Origin: Lysinibacillus xylanilyticus
GTDB lineage: Bacteria; Bacillota; Bacilli; Bacillales_A; Planococcaceae
NCBI RefSeq assembly: GCF_001183605.1
Contig: NZ_LFXJ01000003.1
Coordinates: 42,574-106,573, forward strand
Direction: 5' to 3'
DNA length: 64,000 nucleotides
In this document: positions 17,372 to 25,985 of the stretch, one piece after another
How the letters are laid out: each line of letters begins with the position of its first letter
How positions within the stretch are numbered: the first letter of the stretch is position 1
Notes under the pieces: model-generated
Seen by the model: only the letters and a program-made list of their open reading frames with translations
Told to the model about the DNA's origin: nothing
The model's database searches: none
Position numbers and translations under genes: made by a program

Positions 17372-18175
17372 TTATTTAACTTTTAGCCATTTTTCTTCTA
17401 GCTCTTGAATTTTACCTTCAGCAGCTAATTCTTTTAGAGCTTTGTTAATTTTATCTTTAAGATCGCTACCTTTTTGAACAGCGATTGCTTTAAAGTCTTC
17501 AGGTTGCTCTTTAACAGGGAACGCTTCTAGTTTATCGTTCGTATCAAGATAACCTTTTGCTACACCACTTTCTACAATCCCTGCATCTAAACGCTTAGAC
17601 ATCATGTCTTGAACAATTTCAGGAATTCGAGTACGCCCTTCAACGCTAGCATCTACTTCTTTTGCAATTTTATTACCTAAAGTTTCTTGGATAGAAGCAT
17701 TTTGAACACCGATTTTTTTACCAGCTAAATCAGCCTCTTTTTTAATTCCACTATCCTTTTTCACGATAAACACTTGCTCTGTTTGATTATATTTATCAGA
17801 GAAATCTACAACTTGTTCACGTTCTTCATTAGGTGACATTCCAGAAATAACAACATCTACTTTACCTGCTTGTAGAGCTGGCACTAGACTATTGAAGTCG
17901 ATATCTTGAACTTGCACTTCAGCCCCAATTTTTTCACCAACTAATTTAATTAAATCAATATCAAAACCAATAATATCTTCACTTTTTGCAGCATCAACAT
18001 ACTCAAATGGTGCATAATCAGATGAAGTACCTACTTTTAATACTTGCTTTTGTTCTGAGCCTTCGCCAGCATTTGAATTTTTATCGCTCGCCTTATCATC
18101 TTTTGCGCCACATGCTGCTAGTACACCAATTACTAGAACAAACATTAGCATGAAAAATTTATTCTTCATATTCAT
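17372..18175 (-). CDS. Polar amino acid ABC transporter, substrate-binding lipoprotein
   Basis: 267 residues with a lipoprotein signal (lipobox LAAC, Cys22) and a Ser/Lys/Asp-rich linker, then a family 3 periplasmic-type binding domain (KVGTSSDYAPFEY, IGFDIDLIKLVGE, DVVISGMSPNEERE, GVQNASIQETLGN). It would catch an extracellular amino acid for the permease/ATPase below it. Sequence style is Art/Gln-like; arginine, glutamine or cystine cannot be distinguished by eye. ATGs at codons 1 and 3 are both possible behind AAGGAG. Confidence 0.94.
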   Translation of the reverse strand: MNMKNKFFMLMFVLVIGVLAACGAKDDKASDKNSNAGEGSEQKQVLKVGTSSDYAPFEYVDAAKSEDIIGFDIDLIKLVGEKIGAEVQVQDIDFNSLVPALQAGKVDVVISGMSPNEEREQVVDFSDKYNQTEQVFIVKKDSGIKKEADLAGKKIGVQNASIQETLGNKIAKEVDASVEGRTRIPEIVQDMMSKRLDAGIVESGVAKGYLDTNDKLEAFPVKEQPEDFKAIAVQKGSDLKDKINKALKELAAEGKIQELEEKWLKVK

Positions 18176-18345
18176 TGATCTCCTTTTATTTATGTTTTAT
18201 TGTCTATAAAAATCTAGTTCTCGAAAAAATTAAATGGATATTTATTCACTTTAGAGAATAAAAAATCTATCTGCTAATAAGATATACTCTTTTGAAATAA
18301 TAATCAAGCTAAATTGAAAATTTTTAGACAAAACAATATACACGG

Positions 18346-18360
18346 AATTTTCTGATAAAT
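18346..18360. promoter_or_regulatory. Candidate CodY box
   Basis: AATTTTCTGATAAAT matches 13 of 15 positions of the CodY consensus (AATTTTCWGAAAATT). It lies about 170 bp upstream of the amino-acid binding-protein gene; amino-acid importers are frequent CodY targets. The rest of 18176-18391 is AT-rich promoter-type DNA. Confidence 0.45.
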
Positions 18361-18391
18361 ATATCTGTTCTAGTTTTCCTATAAAAACCTC

Positions 18392-18493
18392 ATTACCATA
18401 ACGTGAAGTACCTTTCTGTTCTGGCTGGGCGCTTCTCCTAGGGACGTACGATGAGCCGCGTCACTTGCGCTCCAGAGTCTCATCTGTGAGAGT
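18392..18493. repeat. Dispersed repeat family A (copy 3, decayed)
   Basis: ACCATAACGTGAAG, then GCGCTTCTCCTAGGGACGTACGATGAGCCGC and CTCATCTGTGA, matching the left half of other family A copies. The GTTGATT end and the whole right half are lost. It lies between the mrp operon end and the upstream region of the amino-acid importer. Confidence 0.6.
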
Positions 18494-18536
18494 TTTATTC
18501 AACAAAAGAGACCCCCTAAAAATGGAGGCCCTTATC

Positions 18537-18881
18537 TTATTTTTCATCTGCAAATAGCTTTTCCTTCAACTCGTCTTCCCCAGATCCTTCCGCTAATGGT
18601 ACGCGAGAGCGATACGCTGCACGACATATTAAATGCCCTGCTACAGGAGCTGTTACAAAAACGAAGATAATTCCTAAAATTAAACGTACACTCACATATC
18701 CATCATGCACCCAAAAGTAAATAAATGCGCCTAATAGACATGTTAAGACCGACAAAGTCGAACTTTTCGTTGCAGCATGTGAGCGTGTATATACGTCAGG
18801 TAAACGAATCATCCCTAATGCACTAATAACACTTACAATGGAGCCAATCAATATAAGGATAACTGCCGCCCATTCAATCAT
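18537..18881 (-). CDS. mrpG: Na+/H+ antiporter subunit MrpG
   Basis: 114 residues from the ATG at 18881, which overlaps the mrpF stop (ATGATTGA); a frame from a TTG at 18899 also exists. Three transmembrane helices with the conserved MIRLPDVYTRSHAATKS segment of MrpG/MnhG. It is the last subunit of the hetero-oligomeric Mrp complex, which exchanges cytoplasmic Na+ for external H+ and supports alkali and salt tolerance. Confidence 0.94.
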   Translation of the reverse strand: MIEWAAVILILIGSIVSVISALGMIRLPDVYTRSHAATKSSTLSVLTCLLGAFIYFWVHDGYVSVRLILGIIFVFVTAPVAGHLICRAAYRSRVPLAEGSGEDELKEKLFADEK

Positions 18882-19158
18882 TTGATTTACGTTCAACAAT
18901 CACACCTCTTTCAATATATTTCGTAAATGCAATAGTGCCGATAAAAGCTAAAATACCCAATATTAAAATAGCTTCTAAATACGCTTTTGTTTTCAAAATA
19001 ATTGAGACGATAGCGATTGCTGAAAGTAAATTAACACCTATTGTATCAAGTGCTATAGCACGGTCGGGCAACGAAGGACCTCGAATTACACGAAACAACG
19101 ACAACGCAATCGATACACTAAATAACGCAAGAGCCAATAGTAAAATTTTTTCAGTCAT
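18874..19158 (-). CDS. mrpF: Na+/H+ antiporter subunit MrpF
   Basis: 94 residues, three transmembrane helices, with the family motif RVIRGPSLPDRAIALDTIG. Overlaps mrpE by one base and mrpG by 8, so translation is coupled. MrpF is needed for Na+ transport and has also been linked to bile-salt efflux in Bacillus. Confidence 0.95.
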   Translation of the reverse strand: MTEKILLLALALFSVSIALSLFRVIRGPSLPDRAIALDTIGVNLLSAIAIVSIILKTKAYLEAILILGILAFIGTIAFTKYIERGVIVERKSND

Positions 19159-19640
19159 TAACGTGTCACCTCCATGATTGCTTGTTCAAATTTCCCTATT
19201 GAACGAATGACAGCTTCTTTTGATTGTTCAATATCCATTGCATGAATATAAAACATATCTCCCTCTTCAGAAACTTCCATCACTACTGAACCCGGAGTAA
19301 GCGTGAGCAACAACGCCAGTGCTGTTATTTCCCAATCTCCTCTAAGCGCTGTTTTATACGTAAATATACCAGGCGTAATATTGAGCTTCGGCGTAGTAAT
19401 TTGCCTTAATACGCTGTAACTCGATAATAATAGCTCCCAATTAAAGAGCCATAATAATTTAATGATTGAAAATACACGTCGTAAATAAAATTGCGTGCCA
19501 TAAAAGCGATGCATAGCATATAAAATCCCTATTCCGACGATGAACCCCATTAAAAATGTTGAAAACTGTGGTATAACTTCATCCTGTAACAAGAGCCAAA
19601 GTGTTGCGATAAATAAATTTAGGATAAATTGCATCGCCAT
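19158..19640 (-). CDS. mrpE: Na+/H+ antiporter subunit MrpE
   Basis: 160 residues; two or three N-terminal transmembrane helices and a cytoplasmic domain with LLLTLTPGSVVMEVSEEGD and YIHAMDIE, characteristic of MrpE/MnhE. Its ATG overlaps the mrpD stop (TAATG), so the two are translationally coupled. Confidence 0.95.
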   Translation of the reverse strand: MAMQFILNLFIATLWLLLQDEVIPQFSTFLMGFIVGIGILYAMHRFYGTQFYLRRVFSIIKLLWLFNWELLLSSYSVLRQITTPKLNITPGIFTYKTALRGDWEITALALLLTLTPGSVVMEVSEEGDMFYIHAMDIEQSKEAVIRSIGKFEQAIMEVTR

Positions 19641-21145
19641 TATTTATTCACCTCACCTTGCCATGTTGTTCCATCCAGCACTGCATCAATATAGATTGAT
19701 GGTGTGTAGAGCGTTTTTGCTGCATCTGTTACATACGGAGCCATCCATTCAGCTCCAATCCCTAAACCAATTGTACAAGCTGCCAACAATGTTAATGGCA
19801 AGACCATGCGCTTTGGTAACGGCTTTTCATCTTCTAGACTAATAATGGTTTCCCCAAAGAATGAAGAGAGGAATATTCGTAATAACGAATACAAAACAAT
19901 TAAACTAGATAAAAATCCTAGTCCTAGTAGAACAAAATTTCCGCCCTCAATAGCTCCTTGTCCAATTAAAACCTTCCCTAAAAAGCCACTTAATGGTGGT
20001 ATCCCAGCAAGGGAACACATGACAATAAAGAATAACCAGCCAAAAAGAGGGTAATTTCGAATAAGCCCACTCATTTTATCAATAGCCGTTTCGCCCGTAA
20101 CATACATCATCATTCCAACTGCTAAAAACAGCATGGCCTTAGCCACCATATCATGCATCAAATAGTATGTTAGGCCCTGTAAAGCAGACTCCGTCCCGAT
20201 CGCTAGACCAGCCACTATAAAGCCAACTCCAATAAGGACATTATAAGAGGCAATTGTTCTTACATCCCGCCCTGCTAGTGCCCCCATACATCCAGCAATA
20301 ATCGTAAGTCCTGCCATAATCCCTAGTACCATATGAGTCACTTCAGTATTATTTGGGAAAAGTAATGTAAAGGTGCGGACGAGCGCATAAATTCCAACCT
20401 TTGTTAACAACGCTGCAAAAAGTGCGGCTATAGCTGTTGGAGGTGCACTGTACGAGCCTGGAAGCCAGAAGAATAATAATAGACCTGCCTTCAAGCTAAA
20501 GACAATTAAGAAAATAAGAGCCACAGTCGTTATTAGTGGGTCAACTCCCGCCTCCATAACACGGACAGAAATATGTGCCATATTCAACGTTCCAACGGTT
20601 CCATATAAAAATGCTAATGCCACTAGGAAAATCCAAGATGCAACAATATTAATAAGCACATATTTTAACGCCTCGCGCAGTTGAACTTTATCGCCACCTA
20701 AACTAATGAGTGCGTAAGAAGCAAGTAACATAACCTCAAAGCACACAAACAAGTTAAAAATATCCCCTGTTAGAAACGAGCCGTTAACTCCCGCTACCAT
20801 AAGCAGGACAAATGGGTAAAAATACATCTTTTCAAAGCTCTTACCGATTGAAAAAATGGCATACAACAAACAAATGGCTGCGACAATATTCGCTACTAAT
20901 ACAAGGAGCATTGCGAATGAATCAGCAACAAATAAAATGCCGAATGGTGGCGCCCAGCCACTAAAATCAATACGCATCACACCTTGTTTTTGAATCTCTT
21001 GCAATAAAATGACACTAATAAGAACAACAAAGCTTAATGTCAATAAACTAATAATGCGCTGCAAAAAAACATTTTCACGTAAAAATACAAGTAAAATTGC
21101 CGTAATAACCGGCACAATTAATGGTAAAACAATCATATTACTCAT
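19640..21145 (-). CDS. mrpD: Na+/H+ antiporter subunit MrpD
   Basis: 501 residues, about 14 transmembrane helices, proton-conducting membrane transporter homologous to NuoN/NuoM of complex I. Visible hallmarks are LTGDIFNLFVCFEVMLLASY with the key Glu, KAGLLLFFWLPGSYSAPPT with the key Lys, and LMHDMVAKAMLFLAVG. Overlaps mrpC by 8 bp. Confidence 0.97.
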   Translation of the reverse strand: MSNMIVLPLIVPVITAILLVFLRENVFLQRIISLLTLSFVVLISVILLQEIQKQGVMRIDFSGWAPPFGILFVADSFAMLLVLVANIVAAICLLYAIFSIGKSFEKMYFYPFVLLMVAGVNGSFLTGDIFNLFVCFEVMLLASYALISLGGDKVQLREALKYVLINIVASWIFLVALAFLYGTVGTLNMAHISVRVMEAGVDPLITTVALIFLIVFSLKAGLLLFFWLPGSYSAPPTAIAALFAALLTKVGIYALVRTFTLLFPNNTEVTHMVLGIMAGLTIIAGCMGALAGRDVRTIASYNVLIGVGFIVAGLAIGTESALQGLTYYLMHDMVAKAMLFLAVGMMMYVTGETAIDKMSGLIRNYPLFGWLFFIVMCSLAGIPPLSGFLGKVLIGQGAIEGGNFVLLGLGFLSSLIVLYSLLRIFLSSFFGETIISLEDEKPLPKRMVLPLTLLAACTIGLGIGAEWMAPYVTDAAKTLYTPSIYIDAVLDGTTWQGEVNK

Positions 21146-21476
21146 CCGGCGTACCTCTCAATTCATCAAAATTCGCCGAACCGTTCGTTTTATAGGCTCG
21201 GTAACCGAGAACAAGCACGAACGCCGTTACTGCAAAGCTAATTACGATCGCAGTTAAAATTAATGCTTGCGGCAAAGCATCTGTATAAGGACCTTCTGAT
21301 TCATCTAAGAGTGGTACATTCCCCTTTTTCAGTCCACCCATCGTTAAAATCAGTAAATGTGCCGCATGCGATAAGACCGCAGTTCCTAAAATCACACGTA
21401 ATAACTGCTTCGAGAGGATTAAGTACGTCGCAACAGCTACTAATACACCAACTAAAACTAGTATTAAAGACTCCAT
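21138..21476 (-). CDS. mrpC: Na+/H+ antiporter subunit MrpC
   Basis: 112 residues, three transmembrane helices, homologous to NuoK. The motif YTDALPQALILTAIVISFAV is typical. It lies 3 bp after mrpB and overlaps mrpD. Confidence 0.96.
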   Translation of the reverse strand: MESLILVLVGVLVAVATYLILSKQLLRVILGTAVLSHAAHLLILTMGGLKKGNVPLLDESEGPYTDALPQALILTAIVISFAVTAFVLVLGYRAYKTNGSANFDELRGTPDE

Positions 21477-21479
21477 TGG

Positions 21480-21902
21480 CTACTCATCCTCACTTATACT
21501 TAAAATAATTGTGACTACAACACCTACTACCGTTAAAGCCACACCAGCCTCGAAAATTGTTACCGTCGAAAAGCCCATTTTCCCGAATATCGGTACATTT
21601 ATATAACTATGTGTTTGCGTTAAAAATGGAACATCAAAAAATAGTGAGCCGATTGCTGTGCCTGTCGCTAGTAATACGCCAAGCGCTGCGACTTTTTTAA
21701 AATCAAATGGCATCCCTTTATGCACTGTTTCAATGTCATACGCTAAATACAATAAAACAATGCCAGAAGCCAGCACGAGACCACCAATAAAACCTCCACC
21801 AGGAGCATGATGCCCTGCAAAGAATAGATAAATACCAAGGGTTAAAATAATGAATACGACCGTCTTTGTGATAGTACGTAAAATGACATCATTAATTTTC
21901 AT
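21480..21902 (-). CDS. mrpB: Na+/H+ antiporter subunit MrpB
   Basis: 140 residues, four transmembrane helices, with the family motif FAGHHAPGGGFIGGLVLASG. Overlaps the mrpA end by 11 bp. Confidence 0.97.
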   Translation of the reverse strand: MKINDVILRTITKTVVFIILTLGIYLFFAGHHAPGGGFIGGLVLASGIVLLYLAYDIETVHKGMPFDFKKVAALGVLLATGTAIGSLFFDVPFLTQTHSYINVPIFGKMGFSTVTIFEAGVALTVVGVVVTIILSISEDE

Positions 21903-24303
21903 GATCCGTTTTCTCCTTTCGTGGCTTTAGCTTCGTTAATGTATACACTCCTAAGCCAGCAATCAGAAGAACGACAACTTCTAGCATCGTATCAAATGCA
22001 CGGAAATCGCCTAATATTGTGTTGACGATATTTGAACCACCCGCCAGTTCGTAGGAATCATTGAAGTAAGTAGCCACTGGCTCAAAGCGATCAAAATGGA
22101 CAACCGCTAAACCTATTAATGTAACTGTGGCGCCAACGAAAATGGATATAATGATTTTAGACCATTGCGTTTTTTTGCGGGAGGCTTCAGGCATTAAATC
22201 AGGTAAATATTTAAAACATAGAAGGAATAGAGCAGTTGTCACAGATTCAACGACTAATTGGGTTAACGCTAAATCAGGCGCTCGGAAAATAACAAAGAAA
22301 AATGCGATTGAATAACCTAGTACGCCATTTAATAACATTGCTGTTACGCGTCCCTTAGCGAAAATCATCCATACTGCGGCGAACATCATTACAAACACTA
22401 AAATGAGCTCATAAGTCTCAATTGAGGAATCCTTCGCAAAATTAAAAGCAGTAGCATCCGACCAAATAAAATATCCTGCAATTAGCGCAACAAAAAATAC
22501 ATAGATATAGACAAAATAATGTGTTAAGTTACCTGTCATATAGCGATTAGTAAGCTTTGCAGAACTATTTTCACTAAACTCAATCATTCGATTGTAATAC
22601 GTATTAAACGTGTATCTTTGCGGGAATATCCGATACAAAGGCTTCCAACTTTTTAACGTTTTAAATAAGATGATCCCAATAATAATTACACCAAGAGTCA
22701 TTAACAATTCTGCATTAATGCCATGCCAAGCATAAATATGTGGTGTTAATTCACTAGTTGATGGGAATGTTGGATAAATACTTGCCATAGCAGGCTCTAA
22801 AATATAATGCCCTAGCGCATTTGGGAAGAAGAAAATCCCAACTACAAAGACGCATAAAATAATTGGCGAAAGTAGCATACCTAATGGAGCTTCATGCGGT
22901 TTTTTATCCAACTTATTTAGCTGTAGTTTTCCGAAAAACGTTCGACTGATCAAAATCATACAGTAAACAAATGTAAAGATACTTGCCACCCAGGCCACTA
23001 TTGGAAAGAGCAGTCCTAAATCAGCAATTGAAAATGCCTCTACATTGCGAATAGCTAGTACCGCTGCGAAAAACATTTCTTTACTTAAGAAGCCATTAAA
23101 CGGAGGCAAGCCGGCCATAGAAAACCCGCCAATGACTGCAATTGTGAAAGTTACTGGCATTAAGGCCATTAATCCCCCGAGACGGCGAATATCGCGTGTG
23201 CCCGCTTCATGATCGACAATGCCTACCATCATAAATAGTGCACCTTTAAACGTGGAGTGATTAATAAGATGAAACAACGCTGCAAAGCTTGCCTGCGTAT
23301 AAAGAACAGTATCTGCAGCATAACCGTAATAATGCCCTACTGATCCTAGCCCAAATAAACTCATTATCAAACCAAGCTGACTAACCGTTGAAAAAGCCAG
23401 TAACGCCTTTAAATCGGTCTGACGCACAGCATTAAATGAACCCCAGAACAACGTTACAAGACCAATCACACTTACTAGCCAGAACCAAACAGCCTCTCCT
23501 CCAAATACTGGGGAAAAACGTGCAACTAAATATATACCGGCCTTTACCATCGTTGCCGAGTGTAAATAAGCACTGACAGGTGTTGGCGCCTCCATCGCAT
23601 CTGGTAACCAAATATGGAAAGGAAACTGTGCAGATTTTGTAAATGCCCCAATTAGAATAAGGATTAACGCTGGGATAAACAGTGTATGGTCTCGTATAAC
23701 CCCTACATTAGCAACGATTTCACGAATACTAAATGTACCCGAAGCTACATAGAGCATTAAAAAGCCTGCTAACATTGATAGGCCACCAAAAACAGTAATT
23801 GTCATAGCTTTTCTTGCGCCGGCACGAGATGATTTTCGATGATGCCAAAATGCAATTAACAGGAATGAAGATACACTTGTTAGTTCCCAAAATGTGTATA
23901 ATACCATTAAATTATCTGAAAAGACGACGCCAAGCATAGCGCCCATGAATAGTAATAAATAGCAGTAAAAATGGTGAAGAGATTCTTTCGTTGATAAATA
24001 AAAAATAGAATATAAAATGACTAAACTACCTACACCCGTAATCAGCAAGCCAAAAATCATACTGAGTCCGTCGAGATACGTTGTAAAATTTATATTAAAA
24101 GAGGGAATCCACTCATATGTATGAATAAACGTTTTACCCTCGGCAATTTGAGGAATATAGCGCGCGAGTAAAAGAAACAAGATGAATGGAACGGATAAAA
24201 CAAACCAGCCAAGATGTGCAACACGCCTTAGTCGCCTATAAAGTAGTGGAATAAGCGCAGCACAAACAATTGGTAAAAGTATCGCAAAGAGAACTGTAAC
24301 CAA
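21892..24303 (-). CDS. mrpA: Na+/H+ antiporter subunit MrpA
   Basis: 803 residues from the TTG at 24303, preferred because AGGAGG lies 7 bases before it; a TTG at 24324 lies upstream of that site. The N-terminal two thirds resemble NuoL (LMVLYTFWELTSVSSFLLIAF, FHIWLPDAMEAPTPVSAYLH, HLINHSTFKGALFM), and the C-terminal part resembles the MrpA/MbhD domain. It is the first gene of the complete mrpABCDEFG unit. About 20 membrane helices. Expression conditions are not visible. Confidence 0.96.
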   Translation of the reverse strand: MVTVLFAILLPIVCAALIPLLYRRLRRVAHLGWFVLSVPFILFLLLARYIPQIAEGKTFIHTYEWIPSFNINFTTYLDGLSMIFGLLITGVGSLVILYSIFYLSTKESLHHFYCYLLLFMGAMLGVVFSDNLMVLYTFWELTSVSSFLLIAFWHHRKSSRAGARKAMTITVFGGLSMLAGFLMLYVASGTFSIREIVANVGVIRDHTLFIPALILILIGAFTKSAQFPFHIWLPDAMEAPTPVSAYLHSATMVKAGIYLVARFSPVFGGEAVWFWLVSVIGLVTLFWGSFNAVRQTDLKALLAFSTVSQLGLIMSLFGLGSVGHYYGYAADTVLYTQASFAALFHLINHSTFKGALFMMVGIVDHEAGTRDIRRLGGLMALMPVTFTIAVIGGFSMAGLPPFNGFLSKEMFFAAVLAIRNVEAFSIADLGLLFPIVAWVASIFTFVYCMILISRTFFGKLQLNKLDKKPHEAPLGMLLSPIILCVFVVGIFFFPNALGHYILEPAMASIYPTFPSTSELTPHIYAWHGINAELLMTLGVIIIGIILFKTLKSWKPLYRIFPQRYTFNTYYNRMIEFSENSSAKLTNRYMTGNLTHYFVYIYVFFVALIAGYFIWSDATAFNFAKDSSIETYELILVFVMMFAAVWMIFAKGRVTAMLLNGVLGYSIAFFFVIFRAPDLALTQLVVESVTTALFLLCFKYLPDLMPEASRKKTQWSKIIISIFVGATVTLIGLAVVHFDRFEPVATYFNDSYELAGGSNIVNTILGDFRAFDTMLEVVVLLIAGLGVYTLTKLKPRKEKTDHEN

Positions 24304-24499
24304 GTGAAAACCTCCTACTAACAATTTCGTTCAGCAACCGCTGTTTGATATGGTACGAAAAACTGTGTATATGAGAAAGTAACCGATAATAAAGTATTCC
24401 CAAATCTACTGAAGTTACTACTGTTTTATACTTTGCTTCACGCACAAAAATCTATAACAATTGCTGGAGAGCGTTTAACTTCTTTTAACAAATGTTTTA

Positions 24500-24597
24500 T
24501 GTAGCGAAAGCATAGCGGCAGCTACAAATGTTTAATGTAACGTAAGTGAAACGGCAGTTACAAATGTTTATGTACCGAAAGCATAGCGACAGGTACA
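24500..24597. repeat. Tandem hairpin array, family E (three units)
   Basis: Three 27-bp hairpins at 24500-24526, 24536-24562 and 24571-24597, spaced 36 and 35 bp start to start by a short AAATGTTTA-type linker. The closing stems differ in a compensating way: TGTAGC/GCTACA, TGTAAC/GTTACA, TGTACC/GGTACA. The 15-base interior stays similar (GAAAGCATAGCGGCA; unit 2 GTAAGTGAAACGGCA). Confidence 0.85.
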
Positions 24598-24806
24598 TAA
24601 GTCTCCTACCTCTATAGGGGTAAGAAAAATAAAGCTAACTAACATATTAGAAATTCTCTTAAAATTTGATTCATGTAATAAAGTGTGTGAGTACTCCTTG
24701 GATTGGGAAGTAAGTAGTATGTATTGAAGTGTCATCTATGATTTAAATGATAAAAATCTAGTTCATTCAACATTCAGCACATATTTTATGCAGGGAGGAG
24801 CTTTTG

Positions 24807-24992
24807 GTGATAGCACTGCATAAAACCAGGGGAACTTTTCAGGCTATGAGCTTACATATTCCAAGAAGCCTGAATAACCAATAGCGTATTGCCTTAAAGC
24901 TTTTAGAAAATGGCATGACTTTTGAAGAAATAGTATGTACACACTATTCACATCACTACGACGTACCAAGTCACTTGACTATCTATATTAAC
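24807..24992 (+). pseudogene. Possible decayed reading frame
   Basis: A GTG at 24807 follows GGGAGGAG and opens 25 codons, then a TAG at 24882. The same frame continues as RIALKLLENGMTFEEIV and ends at a TAA after 36 more codons. That last phrase resembles the C-terminal segment of Rpn/PD-(D/E)XK transposase-type proteins, but the match is short. It could be a remnant or chance. Confidence 0.25.
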
Positions 24993-25256
24993 TAACTGCA
25001 TAATAGTGTGGCATATAGAAGCAATTGGTTTAAATGCACGAAATGCATAAATCAAATAACTGTAAAGCATAAAGATAACCCTGTTTCCTCAAGGTTTTCC
25101 CAATATGTTATCATTAACTTTTATACATTTTTAGTATACAATATAAATGAGCATAATGCACTGTATCAGTATCGATTTTAGCTGTTTTAGGATATTTTTT
25201 TCAAAATCTACAGTAAAAATGACAAAATAAAGTCAAGATAAGAGGTGTTAAATTTT

Positions 25257-25946
25257 ATGAAGCATGTAAAAGGGCGTTTAGACGAAAGTATATTAGTTTG
25301 TGTCTACTATGGGCTTAACGGTGAACGATTAATACGACGTGGTCATAAAATGGCTACAATGTTAGATTGTCCACTATATATTCTTTCTGTTGATTCGCAA
25401 CCCCTTGATGCATTTGATGCAGAGAAATCTAGCTACATTGAGCAATGGAAAAAGTTATCTGATGAGCTTGAAATTGAAAAATTCATATTACAAGATAATG
25501 AAAAGCGCCCCATACAAAAGGTTATTGCAGAAGTGGCAAAAAACTACGGAATTTCTCAAATCATCGTAGGTCAGAGTGCACAGAGTCGCTGGGAAGAAAT
25601 TACAAAGGGTTCCTTCCTAAACGTTTTATTAAAAGAAGTTCCTTTCGTTGATTTTCACATCGTAGCTGTCCAACGTCCAACTGACGACGACGATGCTAAC
25701 GATACATACGAAAAAGGTGTACGTGCTTATTTAATCCAAGAACACGAAGATTTTAAAGTAGCATTTACATGTCCTAAATATGTATCAATTGAAGGTATAT
25801 TTTTCAAAGAGATTGGCACTGACTTTGATAATGGTATTTTTAAATTCACTTACAATGATAAAATGCATGAAGTTCACATATCAGAGGGCTATGTACTTGA
25901 TAAAGACAAACTTCCGGCTGAATTTTTATCGCCATTACGTCAATAA
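25257..25946 (+). CDS. KdpD-like universal-stress (Usp) domain protein
   Basis: 229 residues from the ATG at 25257 (AAGAGG upstream; the GTG at 25245 overlaps that site). Residues 1-140 look like the Usp domain of KdpD: ESILVCVYYGLNGERLIRRGHKMA, then SQIIVGQSAQSRWEEITKGS and VPFVDFHIVAV. The C-terminal ~80 residues are unrecognised and beta-rich. There is no KdpD kinase core, no membrane segment and no kdpFABC here, so it is a stand-alone protein, possibly binding a nucleotide. It is monocistronic with its own terminator. Confidence 0.82.
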   Translation: MKHVKGRLDESILVCVYYGLNGERLIRRGHKMATMLDCPLYILSVDSQPLDAFDAEKSSYIEQWKKLSDELEIEKFILQDNEKRPIQKVIAEVAKNYGISQIIVGQSAQSRWEEITKGSFLNVLLKEVPFVDFHIVAVQRPTDDDDANDTYEKGVRAYLIQEHEDFKVAFTCPKYVSIEGIFFKEIGTDFDNGIFKFTYNDKMHEVHISEGYVLDKDKLPAEFLSPLRQ

Positions 25947-25947
25947 T

Positions 25948-25985
25948 AAAACGCGTTCCCCTAACTGGAGAACGCGTTTTTATTT
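25948..25985. terminator. Bidirectional intrinsic terminator
   Basis: 11-bp perfect stem AAAACGCGTTC / GAACGCGTTTT (25948-25958 / 25970-25980) with flanking A and T runs, between convergent genes. Confidence 0.9.

Larger units (their letters stand above)
24304..25256. other. Long intergenic region with hairpin array and a decayed reading frame
   Basis: 950 bp between the divergent mrpA and Usp genes. Besides the hairpin array at 24500-24597 and the broken frame at 24807-24992, it holds AT-rich DNA with no supported gene. The last ~150 bp before 25257 probably contain the promoter of the Usp gene. Confidence 0.6.
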
